A stretch of 64,000 bases of DNA from Ancylobacter moscoviensis (GTDB taxonomy: Bacteria; Pseudomonadota; Alphaproteobacteria; Rhizobiales; Xanthobacteraceae): the NCBI RefSeq assembly GCF_007559435.1, contig NZ_VMBP01000006.1, positions 1 to 64,000 on the forward strand, read 5' to 3'. Every line of letters begins with the position of its first letter. Positions within the stretch are counted from its first letter, which is position 1. The notes beneath the pieces are model-generated. The model worked only from the letters and a program-made list of their open reading frames with translations. It ran no database searches and was not told where the DNA came from. Of the stretch, positions 6,935 to 16,646 are shown piece after piece. Position numbers and translations under genes: made by a program.

Positions 6935-8740
6935 ATGTCCGCGTTGCTCGCGTCCCTCTCGTCCCGCCTGAAGACCATGCTCGCCGCGCTGCCGGCCCGG
7001 CTCGCGCGCCTGCCGCTGACGCTCCTGCGCGCGTTCATCGGCGTGGTGCGCGCCGCCTTCGGGCGGGAGCGGCCGGAAGCCCATGCGGTGGCGCGGGCGC
7101 GCCTTCTCTTGTGTATGCTGGTGTTCGCCGGGGTCTATCTCGCCATCGGCGGGCGGCTCGCCATGTTCGCCTCCGCGCCCGAGGGAACGCTGGCGCGGCG
7201 CGGCGCCGGTTCCGACGCGGTGGCTTCCGCCCGCCCGGACGTGCTCGACCGCAACGGGCTGGTGCTCGCCACCGATGTGAAATCGTCCTCGCTGTTCGGC
7301 GAGCCCAAGCGGCTGATCGACGTCGACGAGGCGGTGGAGGCGCTGACCGCGGTCCTTCCCGACCTGAACGCCGACGAACTGCGCCAGCGGCTTTCCACCA
7401 ATCGCGGCTTCGCCTGGCTGAAGCGCGACATCACCCCCCAGCAGCAGCGCGAGATCTACAATCTCGGCCTGCCGGGTATCGGCTTCATGACCGAGAACCG
7501 CCGCATCTATCCCGGCGGCACGCTGGGCGCCCATGTGATGGGCTCGACCAACATCGATAACCAGGGCATCGCCGGCATCGAGAAGTGGGTGGATTCGCGC
7601 GGCCTCGCCGAGCTGCACCTCGCTGGCTTCGCCTCGGACCGCCAGCAGGAGCCGGTGGAGCTGGCGATGGACCTGCGCGTGCAGCACGTGCTGCGCGATG
7701 AGCTCAACGCCGCCAAGGAGAAGTTCAAGGCCATCGCCGCCGCCGGCACGGTGGTGGATGTGCGCACCGGCGAGATCGTCGCCATGGTGTCGCTGCCCGA
7801 CTTCGACGCCAACGATCCGGCGCGCTCGCTGGACCCGAAGAACCTCAACCGCCTCACCACCGGCGTGTTCGAGATGGGCTCGACCTTCAAGGCGCTGACC
7901 TTCGCCATGGCGCTGGACAGCGGCCGCTTCAACATCAACTCGACGCTGGACGCGCGCGGCGCGCTGCATTTCGGCCGCTTCAAGATCAGCGACTACCACG
8001 CCGAGAACCGCGTACTGACACTGCCCGAGGTCTTCCTCTACTCCTCGAACATCGGCACGGCGAAGATGGCGCTGGCGCTCGGCGTCGACGCCCACAAGGC
8101 GTTCCTCGCCAAGGCCGGCCAGCTGGAGCGGCTGCGCACCGAGCTGCCCGAGAGCGCGATGCCCATCGTGCCCAAGCGCTGGGGCGAGCTGAACACCGCG
8201 ACCATCGCCTTCGGCCACGGCCTCGCCGTCGCGCCGCTGCAGGCGGTGATGGCGGTGAACGCGCTGGTGAACGGCGGCTATCTCATCCCGCCGACCTTCC
8301 TCAAGCGCACGCCGGAAGAGGCGCGGGCGCTGGCCAAGCCGATCATCAAGCCGGAGACCAGCGCCAAGATGCGCTATCTCCTGCGCCTCAATGCCGAGAA
8401 GGGCTCGGCCAAGAAGGCCAACGCCCCCGGCTTCTATGCCGGCGGCAAGACCGGCACCGCCGAGAAGGTGATCAACGGGCGCTACTCGAAGACCAAGCTG
8501 CTCACCACCTTCACGGGCGTCTTTCCGATGGACAACCCCCAATACCTCGTGCTGGTGATGCTCGACGAGCCGCAGGCGGCCGAGGGCACCTACGGTTTCG
8601 CCACCTCCGGCTGGAACGCCGCGCCGACGACGGGCAAGATCATCTCCCGTATCGGCCCCATGCTCGGCATCATGCCGCGCACCGACGTCCCGCCAGCGGA
8701 GAGCCTGCTCGCCAACACCACGCTGGCGCGGGCCCAGTAA
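6935..8740 (+). CDS. ftsI: Septal peptidoglycan D,D-transpeptidase FtsI (PBP3)
   Basis: This 601-aa class B penicillin-binding protein cross-links septal peptidoglycan with FtsW. A cytoplasmic N-terminus of about 55 residues precedes one membrane segment (about 55-75). The PBP dimerisation/pedestal domain follows (RPDVLDRNG onward), then the transpeptidase domain. Its active-site motifs are S316-T-F-K319, S370-S-N372 and K505-T-G-T508, all intact. The start at 6935 follows ftsL by 16 nt; a longer frame beginning inside ftsL is unlikely. The N-terminal cytoplasmic stretch is longer than in E. coli, common in this order. Confidence 0.97.
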   Translation: MSALLASLSSRLKTMLAALPARLARLPLTLLRAFIGVVRAAFGRERPEAHAVARARLLLCMLVFAGVYLAIGGRLAMFASAPEGTLARRGAGSDAVASARPDVLDRNGLVLATDVKSSSLFGEPKRLIDVDEAVEALTAVLPDLNADELRQRLSTNRGFAWLKRDITPQQQREIYNLGLPGIGFMTENRRIYPGGTLGAHVMGSTNIDNQGIAGIEKWVDSRGLAELHLAGFASDRQQEPVELAMDLRVQHVLRDELNAAKEKFKAIAAAGTVVDVRTGEIVAMVSLPDFDANDPARSLDPKNLNRLTTGVFEMGSTFKALTFAMALDSGRFNINSTLDARGALHFGRFKISDYHAENRVLTLPEVFLYSSNIGTAKMALALGVDAHKAFLAKAGQLERLRTELPESAMPIVPKRWGELNTATIAFGHGLAVAPLQAVMAVNALVNGGYLIPPTFLKRTPEEARALAKPIIKPETSAKMRYLLRLNAEKGSAKKANAPGFYAGGKTGTAEKVINGRYSKTKLLTTFTGVFPMDNPQYLVLVMLDEPQAAEGTYGFATSGWNAAPTTGKIISRIGPMLGIMPRTDVPPAESLLANTTLARAQ

Positions 8741-8854
8741 CGCGCGCAGGCCGATTTCCGGTGCGTCACCGCCCTGGAATCGGCTATGCGGAACATGCAG
8801 CCGGAGGTGGCCGCCCTTACGGCCGGTCCGGCAGGAGGCGTCGAAGGACGCGGG

Positions 8855-10363
8855 ATGACGGGCATGCCTGATCCGATACGACCCACCGCCGACTGTCCGC
8901 AGAACCTCACTCTGGGCGACCTGATCGGCGATGACGCGGACTATGCCGGCGCCGACCGTGCGCTTGCCGTCGCCGGTCCGGTGCTCGACAGCCGCAAGGC
9001 GCGGGCGGGCGACGTGTTCTTCGCCCTGGCCGGGGCGAAGGCCGACGGCATGGCGTTCGCGCGGGACGCCATCGCGCGCGGCGCCGTCGCGGTGGTGGCG
9101 GAGACGGAGCGCCCCGCCTCCCTCGATCCAGCCATCGCCTATGTACGCGTCGGCAATGCCCGCCGCGCCGTCGCGCTTGCCGCCGCGCGCGCCTTCCCGC
9201 GCCAGCCCGAGACCATCGCGGCGGTTACCGGCACGTCCGGCAAGACCTCGGTCGCGACCTTCACCCGCCAGATCTGGCAGAAGCTCGGCCATGCCAGCGC
9301 GAGCCTCGGCACGCTCGGCGTGGTCGCGCCTTCCGGCGCCGTCTACGGGTCGCTCACCACGCCCGATCCGATCGAGCTGCACCGCACGCTGCACACGCTC
9401 GCCGGCGAGGGCGTGACGCATCTGTGCCTGGAGGCGTCCTCGCACGGGCTCGACCAGCACCGGCTCGACGGCGTGCGGCTGAAGGCCGGGGCCTTCACCA
9501 ATCTCTCGCGCGATCATCTCGACTATCATCCCACCATGGAAGCCTATCTCGACGCCAAGATGCGGCTGTTTCGGGATCTCGTGCCGCGCGGCGGCGGCGC
9601 GGCGGTGTGGGTCGACACGGCGGAGGGCAGCCACGTCGCGCAGGTCGCCGCCGACCATGAACTGAACGTGCTCGGCATCGGCGTCGCCGGCGCCGGCATC
9701 TCGCTGCTGTCGCGGCAGGACGAGGGACTCGGTCAGCGCCTCGAGATCGAGGCGGACGGCACGCGCCTGTCGCTGAAGCTGCCGCTCGTCGGGGCCTTTC
9801 AGGCCTGCAACGCGCTGGTCGCGGCGGGCCTCGCCATGCTCACCGGCGCCGGTGCCCGCGAGGCGCTCGCGACCCTGGAGACGCTGGAGGGCGTACCCGG
9901 CCGGCTGGAGCTGGTCGGCGTGAAGCCGGGATCTCGGGACGGTGCCGGCGTCTTCGTCGACTATGCCCATAAGCCGGACGCGCTCGCCAACGCGCTCGAC
10001 GCGCTGCGGCCCTATGCGACGGGCCGGCTGATCGCGGTCTTTGGCTGCGGCGGCGACCGCGATCGCGGCAAGCGGCCGCTGATGGGCGCCATCGCCGCCG
10101 AGAAGGCGGACGTGGTCATCGTGACCGACGACAATCCGCGCAGCGAGGACCCTGCGGCGATCCGCGCCTCGATCCTCGCCGCCGCCCCCGAGGCGCGGGA
10201 AATCGGCGATCGTGCCGAGGCGATCAGTGCTGCCATCGCCATGGCGCGGAGCGGGGATGTCGTGCTGATTGCCGGCAAGGGTCACGAAACCGGCCAAATC
10301 ATCGGCGACCGGACGCTGCCTTTCTCGGACCGCGACGTCGCGGTCGAATTTCTCGGGGGATGA
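8855..10363 (+). CDS. murE: UDP-MurNAc-L-Ala-D-Glu:meso-diaminopimelate ligase MurE
   Basis: This is the cytosolic ATP-dependent ligase that adds the third stem-peptide residue. The Mur ligase order is N-terminal UDP-binding domain, central ATPase (AAVTGTSGKTSVATF) and C-terminal domain. The DNPRSEDP motif indicates meso-diaminopimelate rather than lysine as substrate. The lysine that becomes carbamylated lies in YLDAKMRLF. From ATG 8855 the product is 502 aa, the normal size, with GAAGGA 6 nt upstream. Starts at 8786 and 8864 are possible. Its TGA overlaps the murF start by 4 nt. Confidence 0.96.
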   Translation: MTGMPDPIRPTADCPQNLTLGDLIGDDADYAGADRALAVAGPVLDSRKARAGDVFFALAGAKADGMAFARDAIARGAVAVVAETERPASLDPAIAYVRVGNARRAVALAAARAFPRQPETIAAVTGTSGKTSVATFTRQIWQKLGHASASLGTLGVVAPSGAVYGSLTTPDPIELHRTLHTLAGEGVTHLCLEASSHGLDQHRLDGVRLKAGAFTNLSRDHLDYHPTMEAYLDAKMRLFRDLVPRGGGAAVWVDTAEGSHVAQVAADHELNVLGIGVAGAGISLLSRQDEGLGQRLEIEADGTRLSLKLPLVGAFQACNALVAAGLAMLTGAGAREALATLETLEGVPGRLELVGVKPGSRDGAGVFVDYAHKPDALANALDALRPYATGRLIAVFGCGGDRDRGKRPLMGAIAAEKADVVIVTDDNPRSEDPAAIRASILAAAPEAREIGDRAEAISAAIAMARSGDVVLIAGKGHETGQIIGDRTLPFSDRDVAVEFLGG

Positions 10364-11823
10364 TCGCCATGGTCGGCGCTACGGCCGCTGCCTCCTCGCC
10401 GCTCTGGACGCCCGCCGACCTCGCCGGGGCGACCGGCGGCACGCTGTCGGGCGCGGCGAGGGCGATCGGCGGCGTGTCCATCGACACCCGCACGCTGCAG
10501 CCGGGCGACGTGTTCTTTGCTATTCGCGGCGAGAACAGCGACGGCCATGCCTATGTCCGCACGGCGGCCGATCGCGGCGCGGCATTGTGCGTGGTGGAGC
10601 GCGCCCGGGCGACCGAAATGCCGGAGGGCGTCGCGCTGCTCGCCGTCGACGACGTGCTGCTGGCGCTGGAGGCCGCCGGCCGCGCGGCGCGGGCGCGGAC
10701 GGCGGCGCAGATCGTCGGCGTCACCGGCTCGGTCGGGAAGACCACCACCAAGGAAGCGCTGCTGCTGGCGCTGGGCGCCGACGGGCCCACCCATGCCTCG
10801 GCGGCGTCCTACAACAACCATTGGGGCGTGCCGCTCTCGCTCGCCCGCATGCCGGCGTCGAGCGCCTATGGCGTGTTCGAACTCGGCATGAACCATCCCG
10901 GCGAGATCACGCCGCTGGTCGCGATGGTGCGTCCGCACGTGGCGGTCGTCACCACCGTCGAGCCGGTGCACATCGCCCAGTTCGACAGCGTCGAGGCGAT
11001 CGCCGACGCCAAGGCGGAAATCTTCACCGGCGTCGAGCCGGGCGGCGCGGCGGTGCTCAACCGCGACAACCCGCATTTCGAGCGCCTCGCGGCGGCGGCG
11101 CGGGCGGCCGGCATCGCCAACATCGTCGGCTTCGGCGAGGCGGCGGAGGCGCAGGCGCGCCTCGTCTGCGTGAAGCTTCAGGCGCAGAGCTCGACCGCCA
11201 TGGCCGACATCATGGGCGAGACGGTCAGCTTCAAGATCGGCCTGCCCGGCCGGCATATCGTGCAGAACGCGCTCGCCGTGCTCGCCGCCGCCAAGCTTGC
11301 CGGCGCCGATCTCGCGCTGGCGGCGCTCGCCCTGTCCTCGCTCGGTCCGCCGCCCGGACGCGGCGTGCGCACGCCGCTCGCCGTGAAGGGCGGGCTCGCG
11401 ACGCTGATCGACGAAACCTACAACGCCAATCCCGCCTCCATGCGCGCCGCGCTCGCCGTGCTCGGCACCACGCCGGTGGCCGGGCGCGGGCGGCGGCTCG
11501 CCGTGCTCGGCGACATGCTGGAGCTCGGGGCGGCCGGCGAGGCGATGCACCGCGACCTCGCTCCCGCTGCCGACGCGGCCGATCTCGTCTTCTGCGCCGG
11601 GCCGCTCATGCGCGCGCTCTGGGAGGTGCTGCCGGAGAACCGCCGCGGCGCCTGGGCGCCGGATGCGCAGGCGCTGCTGCCGCTGGTTGCCGAGCGCCTG
11701 CGCGGTGGCGACGTGCTGATGGTCAAGGGTTCGAACGGCAGCCGCATGGGCCCGCTCGCGCGCGGCCTTGCCGAACGCTTCCCCGCCGGCGCGCTCGCCG
11801 AGCCGGCCGAAAGCCCGGAATGA
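10360..11823 (+). CDS. murF: UDP-MurNAc-tripeptide D-Ala-D-Ala ligase MurF
   Basis: This 487-aa Mur ligase adds the D-Ala-D-Ala dipeptide to complete the UDP-MurNAc-pentapeptide. Recognisable parts are the N-terminal SIDTRTLQPGDVFFAIRGEN, the P-loop VTGSVGKTTTKEAL, YNNHWGVPLSL, the ELGMNHPGEI segment, and the late DETYNANPASM and VKGSNGSRMG motifs. The start overlaps the murE stop by ATGA, implying translational coupling; ATG 10369 is an alternative. Confidence 0.97.
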   Translation: MIAMVGATAAASSPLWTPADLAGATGGTLSGAARAIGGVSIDTRTLQPGDVFFAIRGENSDGHAYVRTAADRGAALCVVERARATEMPEGVALLAVDDVLLALEAAGRAARARTAAQIVGVTGSVGKTTTKEALLLALGADGPTHASAASYNNHWGVPLSLARMPASSAYGVFELGMNHPGEITPLVAMVRPHVAVVTTVEPVHIAQFDSVEAIADAKAEIFTGVEPGGAAVLNRDNPHFERLAAAARAAGIANIVGFGEAAEAQARLVCVKLQAQSSTAMADIMGETVSFKIGLPGRHIVQNALAVLAAAKLAGADLALAALALSSLGPPPGRGVRTPLAVKGGLATLIDETYNANPASMRAALAVLGTTPVAGRGRRLAVLGDMLELGAAGEAMHRDLAPAADAADLVFCAGPLMRALWEVLPENRRGAWAPDAQALLPLVAERLRGGDVLMVKGSNGSRMGPLARGLAERFPAGALAEPAESPE

Positions 11824-11906
11824 GCGACGCTTCCCGCCATAATCCCGATCCGAGCACGCGGCGCGCCGCGCGCGTGCCGCTGTGCCTACCGGAAGGTTGA
11901 TCCCCC

Positions 11907-12992
11907 ATGCTGCAATGGCTTGCCGAACTCCAGGGAAGCGTCCCGGCGGTTAACGTGTTCCGCTACATCACCTTCCGCACCGGCGGGGCGATCATCACCG
12001 CCCTTCTCTTCGTCTTCATGTTCGGGCCGGCCATCATCGCCCTGCTGCGGCTGAAGCAGGGCAAGGGGCAGCCGATCCGCACCGACGGGCCGCAGTCGCA
12101 CCTGCTGACCAAGAAGGGCACGCCCACCATGGGCGGGCTGATGATCTTCTCCGGCCTGATGGTCGCCACGCTGCTGTGGGGCAACCTCTCCAACCCCTAT
12201 GTCTGGGTGGTGCTGTTCGTGACCATCGGCTTCGGGCTGATCGGCTTCTACGACGACTATCTGAAGGTCACGAAGCAGACCCATAACGGCCTTTCCGGCA
12301 AGGCACGCCTCGCCATCGAGGCGCTGATCGCCGGCACCGCCGCCGTGGTCATCATGCATGTCGGGCGCGAGCCGCTGTCCTCCTCGCTGGCCTTCCCGTT
12401 CTTCAAGGACCTGCTGATCGACCTCTCCTGGTTCTTCGTGATCTTCGGCGCCTTCGTCATCGTCGCCGCCGGCAATGCGGTGAACCTGACGGACGGGCTC
12501 GACGGCCTCGCCATCGTGCCGGTCATGGTGGCGGCGGCGAGCTTCGGGCTGATCTCCTACCTGTCCGGCAACGTGCTGTTCGCGGATTATCTGCAGATCC
12601 ACTACGTCGCCGGCGTCGGCGAGCTGGCTGTGATCTGCGGGGCGCTCATCGGGGCGGGCATCGGCTTCCTGTGGTTCAACGCCCCGCCGGCGCAGATCTT
12701 CATGGGCGACACCGGCTCGCTGGCGCTCGGCGGCCTGCTCGGCACCATCGCGGTCGCCACCAAGCACGAGATCGTGCTGGCGGTGATCGGCGGGCTGTTC
12801 GTGCTGGAGGCGGTGTCGGTGATCGTGCAGGTGGCCTCGTTCAAGCTCACCGGCAAGCGCGTCTTCAAGATGGCGCCGATCCACCACCATTTCGAGCAGA
12901 AGGGCTGGACCGAGCCGCAGATCGTCATCCGCTTCTGGATCATCGCCGTGGTGCTGGCGCTGATCGGGCTGTCGACGCTGAAGCTGCGGTGA
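11907..12992 (+). CDS. mraY: Phospho-N-acetylmuramoyl-pentapeptide transferase MraY
   Basis: This 361-aa polytopic inner-membrane enzyme transfers phospho-MurNAc-pentapeptide to undecaprenyl phosphate, forming lipid I. About ten hydrophobic segments are visible. Signature motifs are [16 protein letters not shown], the catalytic-site [22 protein letters not shown] and the C-terminal HHHFEQKGW. It lies 83 nt after murF. The stop is only 7 nt from the end of the reversed metallohydrolase gene, so transcription from this side would run antisense into that gene. No hairpin separates them. Confidence 0.97.
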   Translation: MLQWLAELQGSVPAVNVFRYITFRTGGAIITALLFVFMFGPAIIALLRLKQGKGQPIRTDGPQSHLLTKKGTPTMGGLMIFSGLMVATLLWGNLSNPYVWVVLFVTIGFGLIGFYDDYLKVTKQTHNGLSGKARLAIEALIAGTAAVVIMHVGREPLSSSLAFPFFKDLLIDLSWFFVIFGAFVIVAAGNAVNLTDGLDGLAIVPVMVAAASFGLISYLSGNVLFADYLQIHYVAGVGELAVICGALIGAGIGFLWFNAPPAQIFMGDTGSLALGGLLGTIAVATKHEIVLAVIGGLFVLEAVSVIVQVASFKLTGKRVFKMAPIHHHFEQKGWTEPQIVIRFWIIAVVLALIGLSTLKLR

Positions 12993-12999
12993 GGGCGCG

Positions 13000-13893
13000 C
13001 TACAGCGCCAGCACCTGCTTCACGTTGTTGGCGTGCACCGCCTCGTAGGGCGCGAAGTAACGGATCGCCCCCGCCGCGAGATCCTCGGCGACGAAGGTGG
13101 AGAGGTCCTGATCGGCCAGTGCCATGTCGATGCGCGTGTGGAGCAGCTTTTTCAGGTAGCGGATCGTCGCGTCGATGAATTCCGGCCCGTAGCCGCCGCC
13201 GGCGATGATGTCCGGCGCGCCATGATTGGGCAGGATGCGCTGGTACCCCCATTCCCGGATGCGCTTCAGCTCCTCTATGTGCACCCCGAGCCGGTCGGGC
13301 TCGCCGACATAGGTGACGGTGTCCTCGAGCGTGTCGCCAGCGAGCATGAGGCCGAGGTCCGGCAGCAGCAGGATCAGCCCGTCACTGCTGTGAATCTCCG
13401 CCGGCCGCAGCTCGACGCGCAGCCGGCCGACCTTCAGCTCCGTCGGCCCGGTGATGACGCGGTTCGGCATGACCAGCGGGTGGATCGGCGGGTCGGCGTT
13501 CTCCAGCGCCACGCGATTGGCGGCGAGCGCCTGCTCGGTGCGGTTGAGCGCGATGATCTCGCAATCGGCGAACACCTCGTTGCCGGCCACATGGTCGTCG
13601 TGCCAGTGGCTGAGCGCCACGCGGATCGAGCGCATGCCCGCTTCCTCCAGCGTCGCGCGCATCATCCGCGCATGGGTGAGCGAGATGTGGGTGTCGTAGA
13701 GGATTGCCTCCTCACCATCGACCACGGCATAGACGCAGACGCCCAGCGCATAGGCGCCGTCATCGAGCCAGTTCGGCCCCGCCGCGTGGGCCCGCGCGCC
13801 CTCGATCCGCCCGTCATAGAAGGCGTAGATGTTCGGGTAGGGGCGCAGCACCCGCATCGTCGATCCGAGGGGAAGAAGGGCAGGCGCGGCCAT
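13000..13893 (-). CDS. MBL-fold metallo-hydrolase inside the dcw cluster
   Basis: This 297-aa protein has a metallo-beta-lactamase fold. All expected metal-binding residues are seen: H96-W-H98-D-D100-H101 ([12 protein letters not shown]), H168 (AEIHSSDG), D187 (LAGDTLED) and H224 (LPNHGAP). It is a complete, plausible hydrolase, but its substrate cannot be read from sequence; the superfamily includes glyoxalase II, lactonases, sulfur dioxygenases and beta-lactamases. No signal peptide is seen, so it is probably cytosolic. It lies on the opposite strand between mraY and murD, which normally are neighbours in one operon. The start could also be ATG 13857. Base composition resembles its neighbours. 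Confidence 0.85.
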   Translation of the reverse strand: MAAPALLPLGSTMRVLRPYPNIYAFYDGRIEGARAHAAGPNWLDDGAYALGVCVYAVVDGEEAILYDTHISLTHARMMRATLEEAGMRSIRVALSHWHDDHVAGNEVFADCEIIALNRTEQALAANRVALENADPPIHPLVMPNRVITGPTELKVGRLRVELRPAEIHSSDGLILLLPDLGLMLAGDTLEDTVTYVGEPDRLGVHIEELKRIREWGYQRILPNHGAPDIIAGGGYGPEFIDATIRYLKKLLHTRIDMALADQDLSTFVAEDLAAGAIRYFAPYEAVHANNVKQVLAL

Positions 13894-14000
13894 GGCGAAT
13901 TCTCATGCGTGGGGCGACTCCCGGATCATTTCATCGGCCCCGGAAATGCGCTAGCCAGATGTGCCCGCATCGGGCCGCCCATTCGAGGTCTTTGCGCACC

Positions 14001-15389
14001 ATGATCCCCGTCACGTCCCTGAAAGACCGCCCGGTCGCTCTGTTCGGCCTCGGCGGCTCCGGCCTCGCCACCGCCCGCGCGCTGATCGCCGGGGGAGCGC
14101 GGGTGACGGCGTGGGACGATTCCCCGGCCTCGGTCGCCAAGGCGGCGGAGGAGGGCATCCCGACGGGCGATCTGCGCGCGCTCGACTGGAGCGATATCGC
14201 CGCGCTGGTGCTGGCCCCCGGCGTGCCGCTCACCCATCCCGAGCCCCATTGGAGCGTGGGGCTGGCGCGGGGCGCGGGCGTCGAGGTGATCGGCGACATT
14301 GAGCTGTTCTGCCGCGAACGCCGGCTCGCCACCCGCCGTCCGCCGCTGGCCGCCATCACCGGCACCAATGGCAAGTCCACCACCACCGCGCTGCTCGCCC
14401 ATCTTATGAAGGTCGGCGGGCGCGACGTGCAGATCGGCGGCAATTTCGGCCCCGCCATTCTCGGGCTGGAGCCGCCCAAGCCCGGCCGCGTCTATGTGAT
14501 CGAGTGCTCCTCCTATCAGGTCGACCTCGCCCCGAGCCTCGATCCGTCGGTCGGCATCCTGCTCAACCTGTCGCCCGACCATATCGACCGGCATGGCACG
14601 ATGGAGCACTACGCGGAGGTCAAGGAACGCCTTGTCGCCGGGGTCGAGGCCGGCGGCACGGCGGTGATCGGTGTCGACGACGACTGGTCGCGCGCCATCG
14701 CCGACCGCGCGGAAGCCGCAGGCAAGTATGTCGTGCGTCTCTCGGTGCGCGAGAAGCTCGACGATGGCATCTGGCTCGATGGCGACACGCTCGTAGTGGC
14801 CGAGAAGGGCGCGACGGTCTTCACCCTGCCGCTGGCCGGGATCGGCTCGCTGCGTGGCGCGCACAATGCCCAGAACGCGGCGGCCGCCTTCGCTGCCGCC
14901 CGCGCGCTCGGCCTCGCGCCGGAGGTGATCGCCGCCGGCATTCGCAGCTTCCCCGGCCTCGCCCACCGGATGGAGCAGGTGCGCACCATCGGCGACGTGC
15001 TGTTCGTCAACGATTCCAAGGCCACCAACGCCGACGCCGCCGAGCGGGCGCTCACCTCCTTCGACGACATCTTCTGGATCGCCGGCGGCAAGCCGAAGGA
15101 GGGCGGCATCGTGCCGCTGAAGCCGTACTTCCCGCGCGTGCGCAAGGCCTATCTCATTGGCGTCGCCGCCGAGGATTTCGCCGCCACGCTGGGGGACGCG
15201 GTGCTCCATGAGATGAGCGGTACGCTCGATGCCGCGGTGGCGAGTGCGGCGCGCGATGCGGCCGCTTCCGGCCTCGCCCATCCGGTGGTGCTGCTCTCGC
15301 CGGCCTGCGCCAGCTTCGACCAGTTCCGCAATTTCGAGGTGCGCGGCGACGCCTTCCGCGATCTCGTGAACGCCTTGCCGGCGCGCTGA
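14001..15389 (+). CDS. murD: UDP-MurNAc-L-Ala:D-glutamate ligase MurD
   Basis: This 462-aa Mur ligase adds D-glutamate to UDP-MurNAc-L-alanine. It has the N-terminal Rossmann-like [14 protein letters not shown], the P-loop [15 protein letters not shown], the [10 protein letters not shown] segment and the late [16 protein letters not shown] and [12 protein letters not shown] motifs typical of MurD. The start at 14001 gives the standard N-terminus; a longer open frame reaching back into the reversed hydrolase gene is spurious. Because that gene interrupts the cluster, murD probably needs a promoter in 13894-14000, where I could not identify one clearly. Confidence 0.96.
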   Translation: MIPVTSLKDRPVALFGLGGSGLATARALIAGGARVTAWDDSPASVAKAAEEGIPTGDLRALDWSDIAALVLAPGVPLTHPEPHWSVGLARGAGVEVIGDIELFCRERRLATRRPPLAAITGTNGKSTTTALLAHLMKVGGRDVQIGGNFGPAILGLEPPKPGRVYVIECSSYQVDLAPSLDPSVGILLNLSPDHIDRHGTMEHYAEVKERLVAGVEAGGTAVIGVDDDWSRAIADRAEAAGKYVVRLSVREKLDDGIWLDGDTLVVAEKGATVFTLPLAGIGSLRGAHNAQNAAAAFAAARALGLAPEVIAAGIRSFPGLAHRMEQVRTIGDVLFVNDSKATNADAAERALTSFDDIFWIAGGKPKEGGIVPLKPYFPRVRKAYLIGVAAEDFAATLGDAVLHEMSGTLDAAVASAARDAAASGLAHPVVLLSPACASFDQFRNFEVRGDAFRDLVNALPAR

Positions 15390-15394
15390 GGAGG

Positions 15395-15425
15395 CGGGCG
15401 CGCATTAAGCGCCCGTCAACCTTAA
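15395..15425. promoter_or_regulatory. Inverted repeat overlapping a CtrA-like site before ftsW
   Basis: A perfect 7-bp inverted repeat (CGGGCGC 15395-15401, GCGCCCG 15409-15415) encloses TTAA. Overlapping it is TTAA-N7-TCAACC (15405-15421), followed at once by another TTAA (15422-15425). It lies between murD and ftsW, 41 nt before the ftsW start. It could be a CtrA-type operator, a weak attenuator, or both. Confidence 0.4.
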
Positions 15426-15466
15426 TCGTCCGATACTCCGGCCGTGTGTTTCCCGGAGTGGCGTAC

Positions 15467-16639
15467 ATGATTTCGCGTGCCGAAAGGACGGTGGTTGGCG
15501 AGTGGTGGTGGACCATCGACCGGCTGCTCCTCGGGGCTCTCGCCGCGTTGATGATCATCGGCATCGTCCTGGCGCTCGCCGCCAGCCCGCCGGTGGCGGC
15601 CCGGCTCGGCATTGCCGACCCGTTCCATTTCGTGAACCGTCAGGTGATGTTCCTGGTGCCGGCGCTGATCGTGCTCATCGGCACGTCCTTCCTGTCGCCG
15701 CGCAACATCCGGCGCATCGCGCTGGTGCTGTTCTTCGTCTTCCTCGCCCTCGTCTGCGCCACGCTCGTCGTCGGGCCGGAGGTGAAGGGCGCGCGGCGCT
15801 GGCTCACCGTCGCCGGCATCACCGTGCAGCCGTCGGAATTCCTCAAGCCCAGCTTCGTCATCATCGCCGCCTGGCTGTTCTCCGAGAGCGTGCGGCGGCC
15901 GGAGATGCCGGGCCAGATCCTCGCCATCGGCCTGCTGGGCATGGTGGTGACGCCACTGGTCATGCAGCCGGACTTCGGCCAGACCATGCTGGTCTCGCTG
16001 GTGTGGGGCAGCCTGTTCTTCCTTGCCGGCCTGCGTATCATCTGGGTGATCGGCCTTGCCGGTGTCGGCGCGACGGGCCTGTTCATCGCCTACACCATGG
16101 TGCCGCACGTCACCCAGCGCATCGACCGCTTCCTCAACCCGGATTCGGGCGACACCTACCAGATCGACCTGTCGATCAGCAGCTTCCTCAATGGTGGCTG
16201 GCTGGGGCAGGGGCCGGGCGAGGGCAGCTTTAAGAAGCTTCTGCCGGACGGCCACACCGACTTCATCTTCGCCGTGGCGGGCGAGGAGTTTGGCGCCGTG
16301 CTGTGCATGATGATCGCCGGCCTGTTCGCCTTCATCGTTCTGCGGGCGCTCTCGCGGGCGATGAATGACGAGGATCCTTTCGTGCGCTTCGCGACGGCCG
16401 GCCTCGCCATCCTGTTCGGGCTCCAGTCCTGCATCAACATGATGGTGAACCTGCACATGATGCCGGCCAAGGGCATGACGCTGCCCTTCGTGTCCTATGG
16501 TGGCTCCTCGCTGCTGTCGCTGGCCTATGGCATGGGCATGCTGCTGGCATTGACGCGCCGCCGCCCGCGCACCGCGACGCTCGCCGAGCTGGAGCGGCTC
16601 GGCACGCGCCTCGGCGCTCCGGTTCCCCATCCGGCGTGA
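15467..16639 (+). CDS. ftsW: Peptidoglycan glycosyltransferase FtsW
   Basis: This 390-aa SEDS-family polymerase makes septal glycan strands from lipid II with FtsI. About ten membrane segments are visible. Family landmarks are GARRWL, VQPSEFLKP, MQPDFGQTML, the extracellular GHTDFIFAVAGEEFG segment and the late PFVSYGGSSLL. The ATG at 15467 is preferred because GGAG lies 8 nt upstream; an in-frame GTG at 15446 would add seven residues. It is followed by murG after 7 nt. Confidence 0.96.
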   Translation: MISRAERTVVGEWWWTIDRLLLGALAALMIIGIVLALAASPPVAARLGIADPFHFVNRQVMFLVPALIVLIGTSFLSPRNIRRIALVLFFVFLALVCATLVVGPEVKGARRWLTVAGITVQPSEFLKPSFVIIAAWLFSESVRRPEMPGQILAIGLLGMVVTPLVMQPDFGQTMLVSLVWGSLFFLAGLRIIWVIGLAGVGATGLFIAYTMVPHVTQRIDRFLNPDSGDTYQIDLSISSFLNGGWLGQGPGEGSFKKLLPDGHTDFIFAVAGEEFGAVLCMMIAGLFAFIVLRALSRAMNDEDPFVRFATAGLAILFGLQSCINMMVNLHMMPAKGMTLPFVSYGGSSLLSLAYGMGMLLALTRRRPRTATLAELERLGTRLGAPVPHPA

Positions 16640-16646
16640 GGGCGTC

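Noticed and set aside
6866-10297. A 1143-codon open frame antisense to ftsI and murE
   Set aside because: It mirrors well-supported genes in a GC-rich genome, has no recognisable domain, and its composition (Arg/Gly/His/Ala/Asp-rich) is typical of an antisense shadow.
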